Source: Candidatus Devosia phytovorans (GTDB lineage: Bacteria > Pseudomonadota > Alphaproteobacteria > Rhizobiales > Devosiaceae). Taken from it: DNA of 64,000 nucleotides. The stretch's first letter is position 1, and each line of letters starts with the position of its first letter. The stretch covers positions 1,369,001 to 1,433,000 of the forward strand of contig CP119312.1 of NCBI GenBank assembly GCA_029202405.1, given 5' to 3'. Position numbers and translations under genes: made by a program. This document shows positions 18,241-28,019 of this stretch, piece after piece. The notes under the pieces are model-generated. The model was not told the DNA's origin. It worked only from the letters and a program-made list of their open reading frames with translations, and did not search any database.

Positions 18241-18276
18241 CGTCTGGTTTCACCGGCATGGAGTAAGGGACGCAAA

Positions 18277-18681
18277 ATGCCATCGCGCGAGAGTTTCCCG
18301 GATTTCCTCAAGCGCCGCGCCAAGGCGTCCGAGGACTTCCTGAACGGCGACTTTGCGGCCATGCTGGCCATGACATCGCAAGAAGATCCGTCAACCTTCT
18401 TCCCGCGTTCCGGAATTGCGGTGTCCGGGGCGCAGAGGGTCAATGATGTGCATCGACAGACAGCGCGCGAATTCGTGCCTGGCGGCAGTGCGCAAGTCGA
18501 AATCCTCCAGTCGGGCAGCGATGTGGAAATGGGGTTCTGGGCGGGCATTGTCCGAGCCCAGGCCGTGTTGAAAGGCCAGAGCGCACCGGTATCCGTCAAC
18601 CTGCGGATTACCGAAGTGTTCCGGCGAAACGAGCAGGGTTGGAAGCTGGTCCACCGCCACGCGGACGAATTCAAAGCCTGA
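18277..18681 (+). CDS. SnoaL / DUF4440-like protein (NTF2 fold)
   Basis: This 134-residue protein has the pattern of SnoaL/DUF4440 NTF2-like proteins: an N-terminal helical segment (KRRAKASEDFLNGDFAAM), a middle beta region, and the terminal strand ITEVFRRNEQGWKLVHRHAD. Such proteins may be small enzymes or stress-related binding proteins; no catalytic residues identify a reaction. AAGGGA precedes the ATG. It follows the dipeptidase by 36 bp on the same strand. Confidence 0.75.
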   Translation: MPSRESFPDFLKRRAKASEDFLNGDFAAMLAMTSQEDPSTFFPRSGIAVSGAQRVNDVHRQTAREFVPGGSAQVEILQSGSDVEMGFWAGIVRAQAVLKGQSAPVSVNLRITEVFRRNEQGWKLVHRHADEFKA

Positions 18682-19177
18682 GACGGTGCTATCGGCACGG
18701 CCATCCGAGACGGCCATTAGAACTGGTTTGCCGGAGGCGGAACGATACGGGCGTTGATCAGCGCTGCAGGGTTCCAGGCGCCCGGTCGCGGACGCATAGC
18801 GCACCTTAGTAGTTGCCATGCTGCCTGTTGAACCCGCGACATGAGCAGCCGGAGGCAAAAAGCGCTGACATCTGACCAGATTCATAGCGCGTCACTGGGG
18901 CATAAAATCAGACAGCGCTTGACGAATAGTACAAGTCAAAATTGTCCGTCGAAGCGCGTGTCGGTTTAAATACTTGTCTATAAAGGTAAAATTCCAGACC
19001 GCTGAGTTTTCTGGACAACCATGCGCGTGATCAGCACGGTTAAAATAACAACATTGACAAGATTGGTACAGGCGCTAACCTGCCTGGACAAGCGCTGGTC
19101 GACCGCCTTGAGGAGGGTAGCAGACCAACGGTAGTGGCGGTTGGTATGCCGCGTCACGTCGCTTCGGAGGAAAGTCG
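18682..19177. other. Long intergenic region ahead of the ABC importer operon
   Basis: This 496-bp stretch holds no supported gene. It is locally AT-richer around 18900-19060. It contains an inverted pair TTGAC (18919-18923) and GTCAA (18935-18939), and a TTGACA hexamer at 19054. It is likely the control region of the catabolic island that begins at 19178. Confidence 0.5.
19054..19081 (+). promoter_or_regulatory. Candidate sigma70-type promoter of the ABC/glycosidase operon
   Basis: TTGACA at 19054-19059 and TAACCT at 19076-19081 are separated by 16 bp, a reasonable vegetative promoter for alphaproteobacteria. It lies about 100 bp upstream of the solute-binding protein gene. This rests on pattern matching only. 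Confidence 0.3.
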
Positions 19178-21109
19178 ATGAACGGGATTAGCAGAAGAGC
19201 TTTCATGGCTGCATCGGCAGCCCTTACCGGAGCGGTGATGTTGCCGCGCTGGAGCATGGCGCAGGAGACGCCGGAATCGGCCTTCCTGCAGGCTGAGGTC
19301 GATGCCGGCAACCTGCCGCCGGTGGCCGAGCGCCTGCCGGCCAATCCGCTGGTCATCACCCCGCTCGAACAGCCCGGCACGCAGGGCGGTGACTGGCGCC
19401 ACGCCCTCGTGGGCGGCGGCTCGCTCTCCATGCTGGTACGCTACCAGGGCTACGAGCCGTTGGTGCGCTTTGATCCAGAGTGGAGCGGCATCATCGAGAA
19501 CACCGCCGAAAGCTACGAGATCAACGCCGACGCCACCGAATACACCATCAAGCTGCGTGAAGGCCACAAGTGGTCTGACGGCCAGCCCTATACAACGGCT
19601 GATATCCAGTTCTGGTATGACGCCTATTTTACCGACGAGGAAACCAACCTTGGCGCCCAGACCTTCCTCGAAGTGGAGGGCGTCAAGGGTGAGTTGGAGG
19701 TGATCGACGAGACCACCTTCAAGCTCAAGTTTGGCGGCCCCAATGGCTTCCTACTGCAGCAACTGGCCTGGGCGCAGAACGACCAACTGACCCGCACGCC
19801 CAAGCATTACCTCGAAAAATTCCATATCCGTTACAATCCGGATGCCGATACCCTAGCCAAGGAACAGGGCATGGAAAGCTGGATTGCCCTGTTCCAGCGC
19901 GAGATCGGCTTCCAGGACGACAATACATTCTTCCAGAACGCCAATCGCCCGACGCTCAACGCCTGGGTGTTCACCACCGGCGCACCGGGCCAGAACACCG
20001 AACAGGCGATTGCCACCCGCAATCCCTATTATTTCAAGGTCGATACTGCCGGCACCCAGCTGCCCTACTTTGACCGCGTCGTCTATCAGATGGTTGCCGA
20101 TCCCGAGGTCCTGCTGCTCAAGACCCTGCAGGGCGAGATCGACATGATGGACCAGTATATTGCGACGCCCGCCAACCGGCCGACCCTCTATGACGGCATG
20201 ACCACGGGCAACTACGCTTTCTATACGCTGCGCGAGACGGCGGCCAATGTCATGGCCTTCCAGCTCAACCTCAACCATGTCGACGAAACCAAGCGGGCGC
20301 TGTTCAACCAGATCGAGTTCCGCCAAGCGCTGTCGCTGGCCGTCGACCGGCAGGCGCTGATCGATGCGGTGTTCATCGGGCAGGGCGTGCCGGCGCAACC
20401 GTCCATCATTGAGACCGATCCGCTCTACAACGAGCAACTGGCCAAGCAGTTTACCGAGTTCGATCCCGATACTGCCAACACCATGCTCGATGCCATTGCG
20501 CCCGACCGTGACGGCGACGGCTATCGCCTCGATGCCGAAGGGCGGCGCATTGCCATCATCTTCGAGATTGACCAGACCCGCACGACATTCCTCGACATCT
20601 TCCAGCTGGCCATTCCGATGTTCCAGGCGGTGGGCATCGACGTGCAGATGCGCACCATGGATCGTTCGCTTTGGGAAGAACGCGTACGGCGCGGGCGTGA
20701 ATATGACGCCACAGCGCACCAGTTCGGCGCCAATTCCGGCATAGCCGCCATGCTCGATGCGCGCTTCTACGTACCCACAAACAGCAACTGCTTCTACGCC
20801 CCGGGCTGGTCGCTCTATTACAACCAGCCCGACAACCCGGCCGCCATCGAGCCGCCAGAGCCGGTCAAGGCGCAGCAGGAGCTCTATCGCGATCTTGCCG
20901 GCACGGCCGACCCGGCCCGGCAGAACGAGATCATGGCGGAGATCCTGCAGAATGCAGCCGATCTGTTCTTTACCTTCGGCGTCAGCTGGCCAGCCGACGG
21001 CTACGGCATCGTCAAGAACGAGATGGTCAATGTGATGGACCTGATGCCAAACTCGTTTGGCTGGCCCACGCCCGGACCCGCACGACCCGAGCAGTTCTTC
21101 AAGGCCTAG
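19178..21109 (+). CDS. ABC transporter substrate-binding protein, family 5 (peptide/oligosaccharide type)
   Basis: This periplasmic solute receptor has 643 residues and a twin-arginine signal (SRRAFMAASAALTGAVML). The SBP_bac_5 fold shows in GDWRHALVGGGSLSMLVRY, YEPLVRFDPE, LREGHKWSDGQPYTTADIQF and FRQALSLAVDRQALID. Family-5 receptors mostly bind peptides, but some carry glycosides, such as the alpha-galactoside receptor AgpA of Sinorhizobium. The length and the glycosidase neighbours favour a sugar ligand here (inference). GGAGG precedes the ATG. A hairpin after its stop may set the receptor above the downstream genes in expression. Confidence 0.92.
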   Translation: MNGISRRAFMAASAALTGAVMLPRWSMAQETPESAFLQAEVDAGNLPPVAERLPANPLVITPLEQPGTQGGDWRHALVGGGSLSMLVRYQGYEPLVRFDPEWSGIIENTAESYEINADATEYTIKLREGHKWSDGQPYTTADIQFWYDAYFTDEETNLGAQTFLEVEGVKGELEVIDETTFKLKFGGPNGFLLQQLAWAQNDQLTRTPKHYLEKFHIRYNPDADTLAKEQGMESWIALFQREIGFQDDNTFFQNANRPTLNAWVFTTGAPGQNTEQAIATRNPYYFKVDTAGTQLPYFDRVVYQMVADPEVLLLKTLQGEIDMMDQYIATPANRPTLYDGMTTGNYAFYTLRETAANVMAFQLNLNHVDETKRALFNQIEFRQALSLAVDRQALIDAVFIGQGVPAQPSIIETDPLYNEQLAKQFTEFDPDTANTMLDAIAPDRDGDGYRLDAEGRRIAIIFEIDQTRTTFLDIFQLAIPMFQAVGIDVQMRTMDRSLWEERVRRGREYDATAHQFGANSGIAAMLDARFYVPTNSNCFYAPGWSLYYNQPDNPAAIEPPEPVKAQQELYRDLAGTADPARQNEIMAEILQNAADLFFTFGVSWPADGYGIVKNEMVNVMDLMPNSFGWPTPGPARPEQFFKA

Positions 21110-21136
21110 GGCCTGCCTCGACTATCCAGAGTCACA

Positions 21137-21160
21137 GACGCCGACCGCATGGCCGGCGTC
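21137..21160 (+). promoter_or_regulatory. Intercistronic hairpin after the solute-binding protein gene
   Basis: GACGCCG at 21137-21143 pairs with CGGCGTC at 21154-21160 around a ten-base loop, with no T-run following. Hairpins in this position behind receptor genes commonly stabilise the upstream mRNA or attenuate read-through into the rest of the operon. Confidence 0.4.
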
Positions 21161-21188
21161 CCAGTAAACTCATGCCGAGATTGCCATC

Positions 21189-23297
21189 ATGCTGCACACC
21201 GACCTCAAGCGCTCCGACAACCTGCGGACCCCCGACTGGTACAAGTCCGCGACCCGATGGACCCAGCTGACGCTGGTGGATGACGACCCGATCCGCTTCG
21301 ATCCCGACTTCTGGATCGACGTGTTCAAGCGCACCCATTCCAATGCGACCTGTCTCAGCGCTGGCGGCTACATGGCCTTCTATCCCAGCAAGATCGAACA
21401 CCACTATGTCAGCAAGTTCCTCGGCGACACCGACCCATTCGGACGGCTGGTGGATGGCGCCCGCGAGCTCGGCATGCATGTCATGGCCCGCGTCGATCCC
21501 CATGCAATCCACCAGGATGCCGCCGACGCCCATCCCGAATGGGTGATGGTCGACAAGGACGGCAACAAGGTGCGCCACTGGGCCTTTCCTGACGTCTGGG
21601 TCACCTGCGCCTATTCGGACTACAACTTCAAGTTCATGCCCGAGGTGCTGCGCGAGATCACCACCAACTACGATATCGACGCCATTTTCGCCAATCGCTG
21701 GCAGGGCCACGGCATCTGCTATTGCGATAGCTGCAAGACCAATTTCAGAGCAGCATCCGGCCTCGACATTCCGGTGACGCGCAGCTTGGATGATCCGCCC
21801 TGGATGGCGTGGAATGACTGGCGCCGGCAATTGCTGACCCGCCTCGTCGTCGAATGGGATGCGGTGATGAAGGCGATCAAGCCGCATTCGAGCTTCATTC
21901 CCAACATGGGCGGCGTTTCGCTGATGGACTTCGACATGGAGGTCATCAAGAAGTACTGCCCCTTCCTCTGCGTCGATGACCAGGGCCGGCGCGGCACTGA
22001 GCCGGTCTGGATGTCCGGCCGCAATGGCAAGCGCATGCGCGCGACTTTTCCCGACCGCCCCTCCATCCTGATTACCTCCATCGGTCCCGAAGAGGTCTAT
22101 CGCTGGAAGGACAGCGTGACGCTCGGGCCCGAGATCGAGGCCTGGACCAATAGCGGTACGGCACAGGGCATGCTGCCCTGGTTTACCAAGTTCAACGGCG
22201 TTGTCCCCGACCAGCGCTGGGTCCAGCCGGTGATCGACAGCTTCACCCTGCAGGAAAAGCTAGAACCGCTCTCCAGCTCGACCACGCCGCATGCCGAGAT
22301 CGCCATCCTCGATCCGGCCACCACGCTGCGCCACCAGGACATGTGGAGCCGCAAGGAAGCGGAAAACCACGAGCTGGGCTTTTATCATGCCCTGGTCGAG
22401 GCGCGACTGCCCTTCGAACTGGTGTCCGACGCCATGATGACGCCGGAACGCCTTGATGCCTTCAAGGTGTTGATCCTCTGCAACTCCACCTGTCTCTCCG
22501 ACGAACAGGCCAAGATGCTGAAGGCCTATGTCGCCCGCGGTGGTTCGCTGGTCGTTGCGTATGAAACCGGCACCAGGCAGGCCGACAATGCGCCGCGAAA
22601 AACGCCGGTTCTGGCTGACCTGCTTGGCTACTCCGTCACCGTTCCGGCCCGTGGTCCTGTCAACAACACCTATGTCTCGATCAGCGGTGATCACCCGATC
22701 AACCGCGGTTTCGACGGCGCCGCGCGCATCATCGGTGGCACCCATGTCATCGGCGTCGAGGCCGTGGCCGACGCCGAGCAGCCCTTCCTCTTCGTGCCGG
22801 ACTTCCCCGACCTGCCGATGGAAGAAGTCTATCCACGCCAGGACCCGCAAGGTGCCGCCATCATCGCGCGCCAGCACCAGGGCGGCGGCCGCACGGTCTA
22901 TATTCCCTGGAACATCGGCGCCACCTTCTGGCAGGTTCTGGCCGGCGACCACGGCAAGCTGATCGGCAATTGCGTGCATTGGGCGCTGGGCAAGCGTTCT
23001 GATGTCGAAATCGAGGGCAGGGGTGTCGTTGATCTCGGCCTGCGCCAGGGTCTCGACAGCACGGTGTTGCTGATCAACAACCTGACCAATCCGATGATGA
23101 TGAAGGGACCGATCCGCGAGGTCTATCCGATTGGCCCGCTCACCGTTTCCATCGCCATGCCGCAGGGCCGCACCGTTGATCAGGTCCGCCTGGGCTCAAC
23201 CGGCGAACGTATCGAGCACCAGATCGCCGAGGGCCGCGTGCGCGTGACGCTGGGCGAGCTGGCGACCCTTGACGCAATCCAGGTCGACTGGAGCTGA
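21189..23297 (+). CDS. GHL6-like putative glycoside hydrolase with glutaminase-like middle domain
   Basis: This 702-residue protein has an N-terminal TIM-barrel region like the 'hypothetical glycosyl hydrolase 6' proteins: HVMARVDPHAIHQDAADAHP near 100 and IDAIFANRWQGHGICYCDSC near 160-180. A middle domain resembling the GH42 trimerisation/GATase-like fold follows (VLILCNSTCLSDEQAKML, about 420-600), then a C-terminal beta domain. No signal peptide is present, so it should act in the cytoplasm. The substrate is unknown. It sits inside the ABC transporter operon, between receptor and permease genes. A distant paralogue lies at 33496-35550. Confidence 0.75.
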   Translation: MLHTDLKRSDNLRTPDWYKSATRWTQLTLVDDDPIRFDPDFWIDVFKRTHSNATCLSAGGYMAFYPSKIEHHYVSKFLGDTDPFGRLVDGARELGMHVMARVDPHAIHQDAADAHPEWVMVDKDGNKVRHWAFPDVWVTCAYSDYNFKFMPEVLREITTNYDIDAIFANRWQGHGICYCDSCKTNFRAASGLDIPVTRSLDDPPWMAWNDWRRQLLTRLVVEWDAVMKAIKPHSSFIPNMGGVSLMDFDMEVIKKYCPFLCVDDQGRRGTEPVWMSGRNGKRMRATFPDRPSILITSIGPEEVYRWKDSVTLGPEIEAWTNSGTAQGMLPWFTKFNGVVPDQRWVQPVIDSFTLQEKLEPLSSSTTPHAEIAILDPATTLRHQDMWSRKEAENHELGFYHALVEARLPFELVSDAMMTPERLDAFKVLILCNSTCLSDEQAKMLKAYVARGGSLVVAYETGTRQADNAPRKTPVLADLLGYSVTVPARGPVNNTYVSISGDHPINRGFDGAARIIGGTHVIGVEAVADAEQPFLFVPDFPDLPMEEVYPRQDPQGAAIIARQHQGGGRTVYIPWNIGATFWQVLAGDHGKLIGNCVHWALGKRSDVEIEGRGVVDLGLRQGLDSTVLLINNLTNPMMMKGPIREVYPIGPLTVSIAMPQGRTVDQVRLGSTGERIEHQIAEGRVRVTLGELATLDAIQVDWS

Positions 23298-23319
23298 CCG
23301 GCCGATAGGAGGCAAAGCG

Positions 23320-24306
23320 ATGCCGCAATATATTCTCAAGCGCATCCTCTACATGATCCCGACGCTGTTCGGCCTGTCCCTGATCGCCTTCATGATCATC
23401 CAGCTGCCGCCCGGCGACTATGTCACCTCGATGATCTCGTCGATGCAGGACTCCGGAGCCAATGTCGATCCGCGCCAGGTCGAGCGCCTGCGCGAGATCT
23501 ATGGCTTCAACGATCCGATCTGGCTGCAATATCTCAAGTGGATCGGCGGCATCCTGTTCCGCGGCGACTTCGGCTATTCCTTTGAATGGAACCGCCCGGT
23601 TTCCGAGCTGATCTGGGAGCGCATGGGCTCGACCCTGGCCATCTCGCTGGCCTCGCTGCTGTTCGTCTGGGCCGTGGCCTTGCCGATTGGAATCTACTCG
23701 GCGGTGCGCCGGCACTCGATCGGCGACTATGTCTTCACCTTCATCGGCTTCATCGGCCTTGCCGTGCCCAACTTCATCCTGGCGCTGACGCTGATGTATA
23801 TGAGCTATCGCTATTTCGGGCAGAGCGTGGGCGGGCTGTTCTCGCCGCAATATGTCGATGCAGCCTGGAGCTGGGGCAAGTTCGTCGACCTGCTGCAGCA
23901 CCTGTGGATCCCGATCATCGTCATCGGTACCTCCGGCACGGCAGCGATGATCCGCGTGCTGCGCGCCAATCTCAGCGACGAATTGCGCAAGCCCTATGTG
24001 ATCACCGCCAAGGCCAAGGGCCTGCCCGAGCACAAGGTGGTGCTGAAGTATCCTGTGCGCATCGCCCTCAATCCCTTCGTCTCGGCAATCGGCTGGGTGC
24101 TGCCCGAACTGGTCTCTGGCGTCACCATCACTGCCATCGTGCTCAATCTGCCAACGGCTGGGCCGCTGCTGCTGCGCGCCCTGATCAGCCAGGACATGTA
24201 TCTGGCCGGCAGCTTCATTCTCCTCATGGGCGTGCTCACCCTTGTCGGCATGCTGGTCTCGGACCTGCTGCTCGCCCTCCTTGATCCTCGAATCCGGTTC
24301 ACCTGA
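23320..24306 (+). CDS. ABC transporter permease, DppB/OppB type
   Basis: This inner-membrane permease has 328 residues and six predicted helices. The N-terminus MPQYILKRILYMIPTLFGLS is typical of OppB/DppB. The loop that contacts the ATPase (DELRKPYVITAKAKGLPEH) lies near residue 230. GGAGG precedes the ATG at 23320, which was chosen over an upstream in-frame start at 23269. Its stop overlaps the start of the second permease (TGATG). It pairs with that gene to form the importer channel. Confidence 0.93.
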   Translation: MPQYILKRILYMIPTLFGLSLIAFMIIQLPPGDYVTSMISSMQDSGANVDPRQVERLREIYGFNDPIWLQYLKWIGGILFRGDFGYSFEWNRPVSELIWERMGSTLAISLASLLFVWAVALPIGIYSAVRRHSIGDYVFTFIGFIGLAVPNFILALTLMYMSYRYFGQSVGGLFSPQYVDAAWSWGKFVDLLQHLWIPIIVIGTSGTAAMIRVLRANLSDELRKPYVITAKAKGLPEHKVVLKYPVRIALNPFVSAIGWVLPELVSGVTITAIVLNLPTAGPLLLRALISQDMYLAGSFILLMGVLTLVGMLVSDLLLALLDPRIRFT

Positions 24307-25481
24307 TGACAGTCCATACGTTCATTGACGGCGTTCCCGAAACCGGGCCCTCCGTCACCTCGCTCAAGCCCACCCATGACAGCGGCAAGGCCGCCGTTGC
24401 CGGCCAGTGGACGCTGATCTGGTACAAGTTCGTCCGCAACAAGCTGGCATTGGTCTCGGGCTGCGTGATCATCGTCATGGCGCTGATCGGCGTCTTCGCC
24501 GAATTCCTGGCGCCGGCGCTGCCCGACACCTCCAAGCCGCAGTTCACCAATGCACCGCCCCAACAGTTGCGCTTCTTCGTCACCAATGAGGACGGCTCCA
24601 CCAGCTTCCAGCTCCATGTCACCGGCTATACGATGGAAGTCGACCAGGCCTCGCTGCGCCGCACCTATGTGCCCGATGAAAGTGTCGTTGTGCCGGTGGG
24701 CTTTTTCGTCAAGGGCCCGGCCTACAAGATGTGGGGCTTCATCCCTGCCGACCGCCACCTGCTCGGGCCGCTGAAATCCACCGACACGATGTATCTGCTT
24801 GGCACCGACCGGCTGGGCCGCGACCTGATGAGCCGGCTGATCTATGGCACGCGCATTTCCATGTCGATCGGCCTGATCGGTGTCGTCATCAGCCTCTGCC
24901 TCGGTGTCACCCTGGGTTCGCTGGCCGGCTTTTATGGTGGCGTCGTTGATACCGTCATCGCCCGCATCATCGAGGTGATTTCCTCGATGCCCACCATTCC
25001 GCTCTGGCTGGGCCTGGCGGCGGCCATCCCACTGACCTGGTCACCGTTGACAGTCTATTTCGTCATCACCCTCATCGTCTCGCTGTTTGGCTGGACCGGA
25101 CTGGCCCGAGAGGTGCGCGGACGCTTCTTTGCCCTGCGCGGCGAGGATTTCGTTACCGCCGCCAAGCTCGACGGCTCCAGCGAACGCCGCGTCATCTTCC
25201 GCCACATCCTGCCATCGCTGACCAGCCATATCCTGGCCGTGGTGACCCTCGCACTGCCGACGATGATCGTTGCGGAAACCGCGCTGAGCTTTCTCGGCAT
25301 CGGCCTCAAGGCACCCATCGTATCCTGGGGCGTGCTGCTGCAGGAAGCCCAGAACGTGCGCACCATCGCCAACGCGCCCTGGCAGCTCGTCTGGCCCGCC
25401 GGCGCGGTGGTGATCACCGTGCTTGCCTACAACTTCCTCGGGGACGGCATGCGCGACGCCGCTGATCCCTATGAAAGCTGA
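24306..25481 (+). CDS. ABC transporter permease, DppC/OppC type
   Basis: This second permease subunit has 391 residues. An N-terminal helix (LALVSGCVIIVMALIGVFAEF) is followed by an unusually long periplasmic segment of about 100 residues. The DppC core then comes (LGTDRLGRDLMSRLIYGTRISMS), with the ATPase-contact loop VTAAKLDGSSERRVIFRHILP. Translational coupling to the upstream permease is shown by the TGATG overlap. The insert before the core is longer than in typical DppC and may touch the large receptor. Confidence 0.92.
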   Translation: MTVHTFIDGVPETGPSVTSLKPTHDSGKAAVAGQWTLIWYKFVRNKLALVSGCVIIVMALIGVFAEFLAPALPDTSKPQFTNAPPQQLRFFVTNEDGSTSFQLHVTGYTMEVDQASLRRTYVPDESVVVPVGFFVKGPAYKMWGFIPADRHLLGPLKSTDTMYLLGTDRLGRDLMSRLIYGTRISMSIGLIGVVISLCLGVTLGSLAGFYGGVVDTVIARIIEVISSMPTIPLWLGLAAAIPLTWSPLTVYFVITLIVSLFGWTGLAREVRGRFFALRGEDFVTAAKLDGSSERRVIFRHILPSLTSHILAVVTLALPTMIVAETALSFLGIGLKAPIVSWGVLLQEAQNVRTIANAPWQLVWPAGAVVITVLAYNFLGDGMRDAADPYES

Positions 25482-25485
25482 CCTG

Positions 25486-27219
25486 ATGACCAAACCCGGC
25501 CCCGAAGTCACCGGCCAGACCCCTGCGGACGACGTAGTTCTCAGCGTTGAAAATCTGAGCCTTGATTTCAAGCTGCGCACCGAAGTGCTGCACGCGGCGC
25601 GCAACATCAGCTTCAAGCTGCGCCGTGGCAAGACGCTGTGCCTCGTCGGCGAAAGCGGCTCCGGCAAGAGTGTCACCGCCCGTGCCCTGATGCGCATCAT
25701 CGACAGCAATGGCGTCATCGCCAATGGCCGCATCCTGCTTGATGACGCCAGGGGCGCCATCGACATCGCCCAGCTCGACGAGCGCAGCAAGGCGCTGCTC
25801 TCTATTCGCGGTGGCCGCATTGGTCTGATCTTCCAGGAACCGATGAGCTCGCTCTCGCCGGTGCACACCATCGGTTCGCAGATCATCGAAGCGCTGCGCC
25901 TGCATCGCAAGATGAACAAGGCCGAGGCGCGAGCAGAAACCATCGAACTGCTGCGCCAGGTCGAAATCCCCAATCCCGACAAGATGATCGACCGTTATGC
26001 CTTCGAGTTTTCCGGCGGCATGCGCCAGCGCGCCATGATCGCCATGGCTCTTGCGGCAAATCCGGAAATCCTCATCGCCGACGAGCCGACCACGGCGCTC
26101 GACGTCACCACCCAGGCCGAGATCCTCGACCTGGTCAAGCGCCTGCAGGTCAGCCGCGGCATGGCCATGCTGCTGATCACCCATGACATGGGCATCGTGG
26201 CCGAGGTCGCCGATGAGGTGGCGGTGATGCACTATGGGCAGATCGTCGAATTCGGCAGCGTCGACGACATTTTCCACGATCCCAAGCACAACTATACGCA
26301 GCGCCTGCTCAATGCCACCGTCAAGCTCGAGCAGAACCGCCGCTCGGTGCAGCGCGACGTCGTAGTCCCTGAGGCGTCGAAAGTAATCCTTTCGGCCCGC
26401 AATCTCAGCAAGGTGTATGGCGCCTCGACCGCCTGGTTCGGTGGCAACAGCTATGCCATCAAGGCGGTGGATGACGTCAGCTTTGACCTCCATGCCGGGG
26501 AAAACCTCGGTATCGTCGGCGAAAGCGGCTCCGGCAAGACCACCGTCGGCCGCATGCTGCTCCGCATCATCGAGCCAACCTCCGGCACCGTCACGTTCGA
26601 TGGCGAGAACGGCCCGCTGGACGTTACCAGCCTTTCCAAGCGGGAACTGCGCGACTTCCATCGCCAGGTGCGGCTGGTGTTCCAGGACCCTTTCGCGTCA
26701 CTCAATCCGCGCATGACCGTGCGCGACATCGTCGGCGACCCGCTCAAGGTCACCCGGCACATGTCGGGCAAGGCGCTCGACGAGCGGGTCTGCGAGTTGC
26801 TGACCCTCGTGGGCCTCGATCCATCGACGCGTGAACGCTATCCGCACGCCTTTTCGGGCGGCCAGCGCCAGCGCATCGGCATCGCCCGCTCGCTCGCCCT
26901 CGACCCCAAGGTGATCATTGCCGACGAGGCCACGGCCGCGCTCGACGTCTCGATCCGCTCGCAGGTGCTCGACCTGCTGCTCGATATCCAGAAGCGGCTG
27001 GGCCTCAGCTTTGTCTTCATCTCGCACGACATTTCCGTGGTCCGCTATTTCTGCGACCGCGTCGGTGTCATGCATCGCGGCAAACTGGTCGAAATCGGTC
27101 CCACCGAAGCGATCTGCACCACGCCCCAACAGGCCTATACCCAGAGCCTGATCTCGGCTGTCCCCAACCCCGATCCCCGCAACAAGCGCATGCTGCACCG
27201 CACGCGTTTCAAGGATTGA
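25486..27219 (+). CDS. ABC transporter ATP-binding protein with two fused ATPase domains
   Basis: This DppD-DppF fusion of about 577 residues is similar in layout to GsiA. ATPase 1 has GESGSGKS, signature FSGGMRQR and Walker B ILIADEPTTALD. ATPase 2 has GESGSGKTT, FSGGQRQR and VIIADEATAALD. The acidic Walker B residues are intact in both, so both sites should hydrolyse ATP. It powers the two permeases encoded just upstream. ATG at 25486, four bases after the permease stop, was chosen; ATG at 25471 is possible. Confidence 0.93.
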   Translation: MTKPGPEVTGQTPADDVVLSVENLSLDFKLRTEVLHAARNISFKLRRGKTLCLVGESGSGKSVTARALMRIIDSNGVIANGRILLDDARGAIDIAQLDERSKALLSIRGGRIGLIFQEPMSSLSPVHTIGSQIIEALRLHRKMNKAEARAETIELLRQVEIPNPDKMIDRYAFEFSGGMRQRAMIAMALAANPEILIADEPTTALDVTTQAEILDLVKRLQVSRGMAMLLITHDMGIVAEVADEVAVMHYGQIVEFGSVDDIFHDPKHNYTQRLLNATVKLEQNRRSVQRDVVVPEASKVILSARNLSKVYGASTAWFGGNSYAIKAVDDVSFDLHAGENLGIVGESGSGKTTVGRMLLRIIEPTSGTVTFDGENGPLDVTSLSKRELRDFHRQVRLVFQDPFASLNPRMTVRDIVGDPLKVTRHMSGKALDERVCELLTLVGLDPSTRERYPHAFSGGQRQRIGIARSLALDPKVIIADEATAALDVSIRSQVLDLLLDIQKRLGLSFVFISHDISVVRYFCDRVGVMHRGKLVEIGPTEAICTTPQQAYTQSLISAVPNPDPRNKRMLHRTRFKD

Positions 27220-27230
27220 AGGATTATCCC

Positions 27231-28016
27231 TTGCCCAAGTTTGCTGCCAATCTCTCGTTTCTCTACCAGGACCAGCCGTTTCTCGACCGCTTCGCCCAGG
27301 CGGCCGAGGACGGGTTCGGAGCGGTGGAATATGTTTCGCCCTATGAGTTCGACAAGACCGAAGTCGCCAGTGCGCTCAAGCTCGCCGGCATTGCCCAGGC
27401 GCTGTTCAATCTCCCGCCCGGCAATTGGGGCGCCGGCGAGCGCGGCATCGGCTGCCTGCCCAATCGCGTGGAGGAATTCCGCCGCGGCGTCGATACCGCC
27501 ATCGACTATGCCAGAGCGCTCGACTGCAAGACCGTCAATTGCCTTGCTGGCCTCGCGCCGGCCGGGGCCGATGCCGAAACGCTCGACCGGACGCTGATCG
27601 ACAATCTCAACTATGCCGCGCCGCGCCTCGCCGATGCCGGCATTGCCCTCGTCATCGAACCGATCAACCGGCGGGACATGCCAACCTTCCACCTTGCCAC
27701 GACCGATCACGCCGAACGGATCATGGCCGGGGTCAGCTCCGACAATCTCAAGATCCAGTATGATTTCTACCATATGCAGATCATGCAGGGCGACCTCGTG
27801 CCGACCTTCGAGCGCCTGCAGGATCGCATTGGCCACGTGCAGATCGCCGACAATCCCGGCCGCAACGAGCCGGGCACCGGCGAGATCAACTATCCCTATA
27901 TTTTCTCCGCTCTCGATCGGCTGGGTTACACCGGCTGGGTGGGTTGCGAATACAAACCCAGCGCCGGCACTTCCGAAGGCCTCGGCTGGATGAACCCTTA
28001 CCGCAAGGAGCGCTAG
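27231..28016 (+). CDS. Hydroxypyruvate isomerase family protein
   Basis: This 261-residue xylose-isomerase-like TIM barrel is of the Hyi/OtnI type. It starts FAANLSFLYQDQPFLDRFAQAA and carries the metal-site segments LVIEPINRRDMP (Glu), YDFYHMQIMQGD, HVQIADNPGRNEPGTGEI and GCEYKPS. Hyi isomerises hydroxypyruvate and tartronate semialdehyde; OtnI acts on 2-oxo-tetronates. The reductase gene follows three bases later, which fits either route. TTG at 27231 is preferred because AAGG lies eight bases upstream; TTG at 27216 overlaps the ATPase gene. Confidence 0.87.
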   Translation: MPKFAANLSFLYQDQPFLDRFAQAAEDGFGAVEYVSPYEFDKTEVASALKLAGIAQALFNLPPGNWGAGERGIGCLPNRVEEFRRGVDTAIDYARALDCKTVNCLAGLAPAGADAETLDRTLIDNLNYAAPRLADAGIALVIEPINRRDMPTFHLATTDHAERIMAGVSSDNLKIQYDFYHMQIMQGDLVPTFERLQDRIGHVQIADNPGRNEPGTGEINYPYIFSALDRLGYTGWVGCEYKPSAGTSEGLGWMNPYRKER

Positions 28017-28019
28017 GCC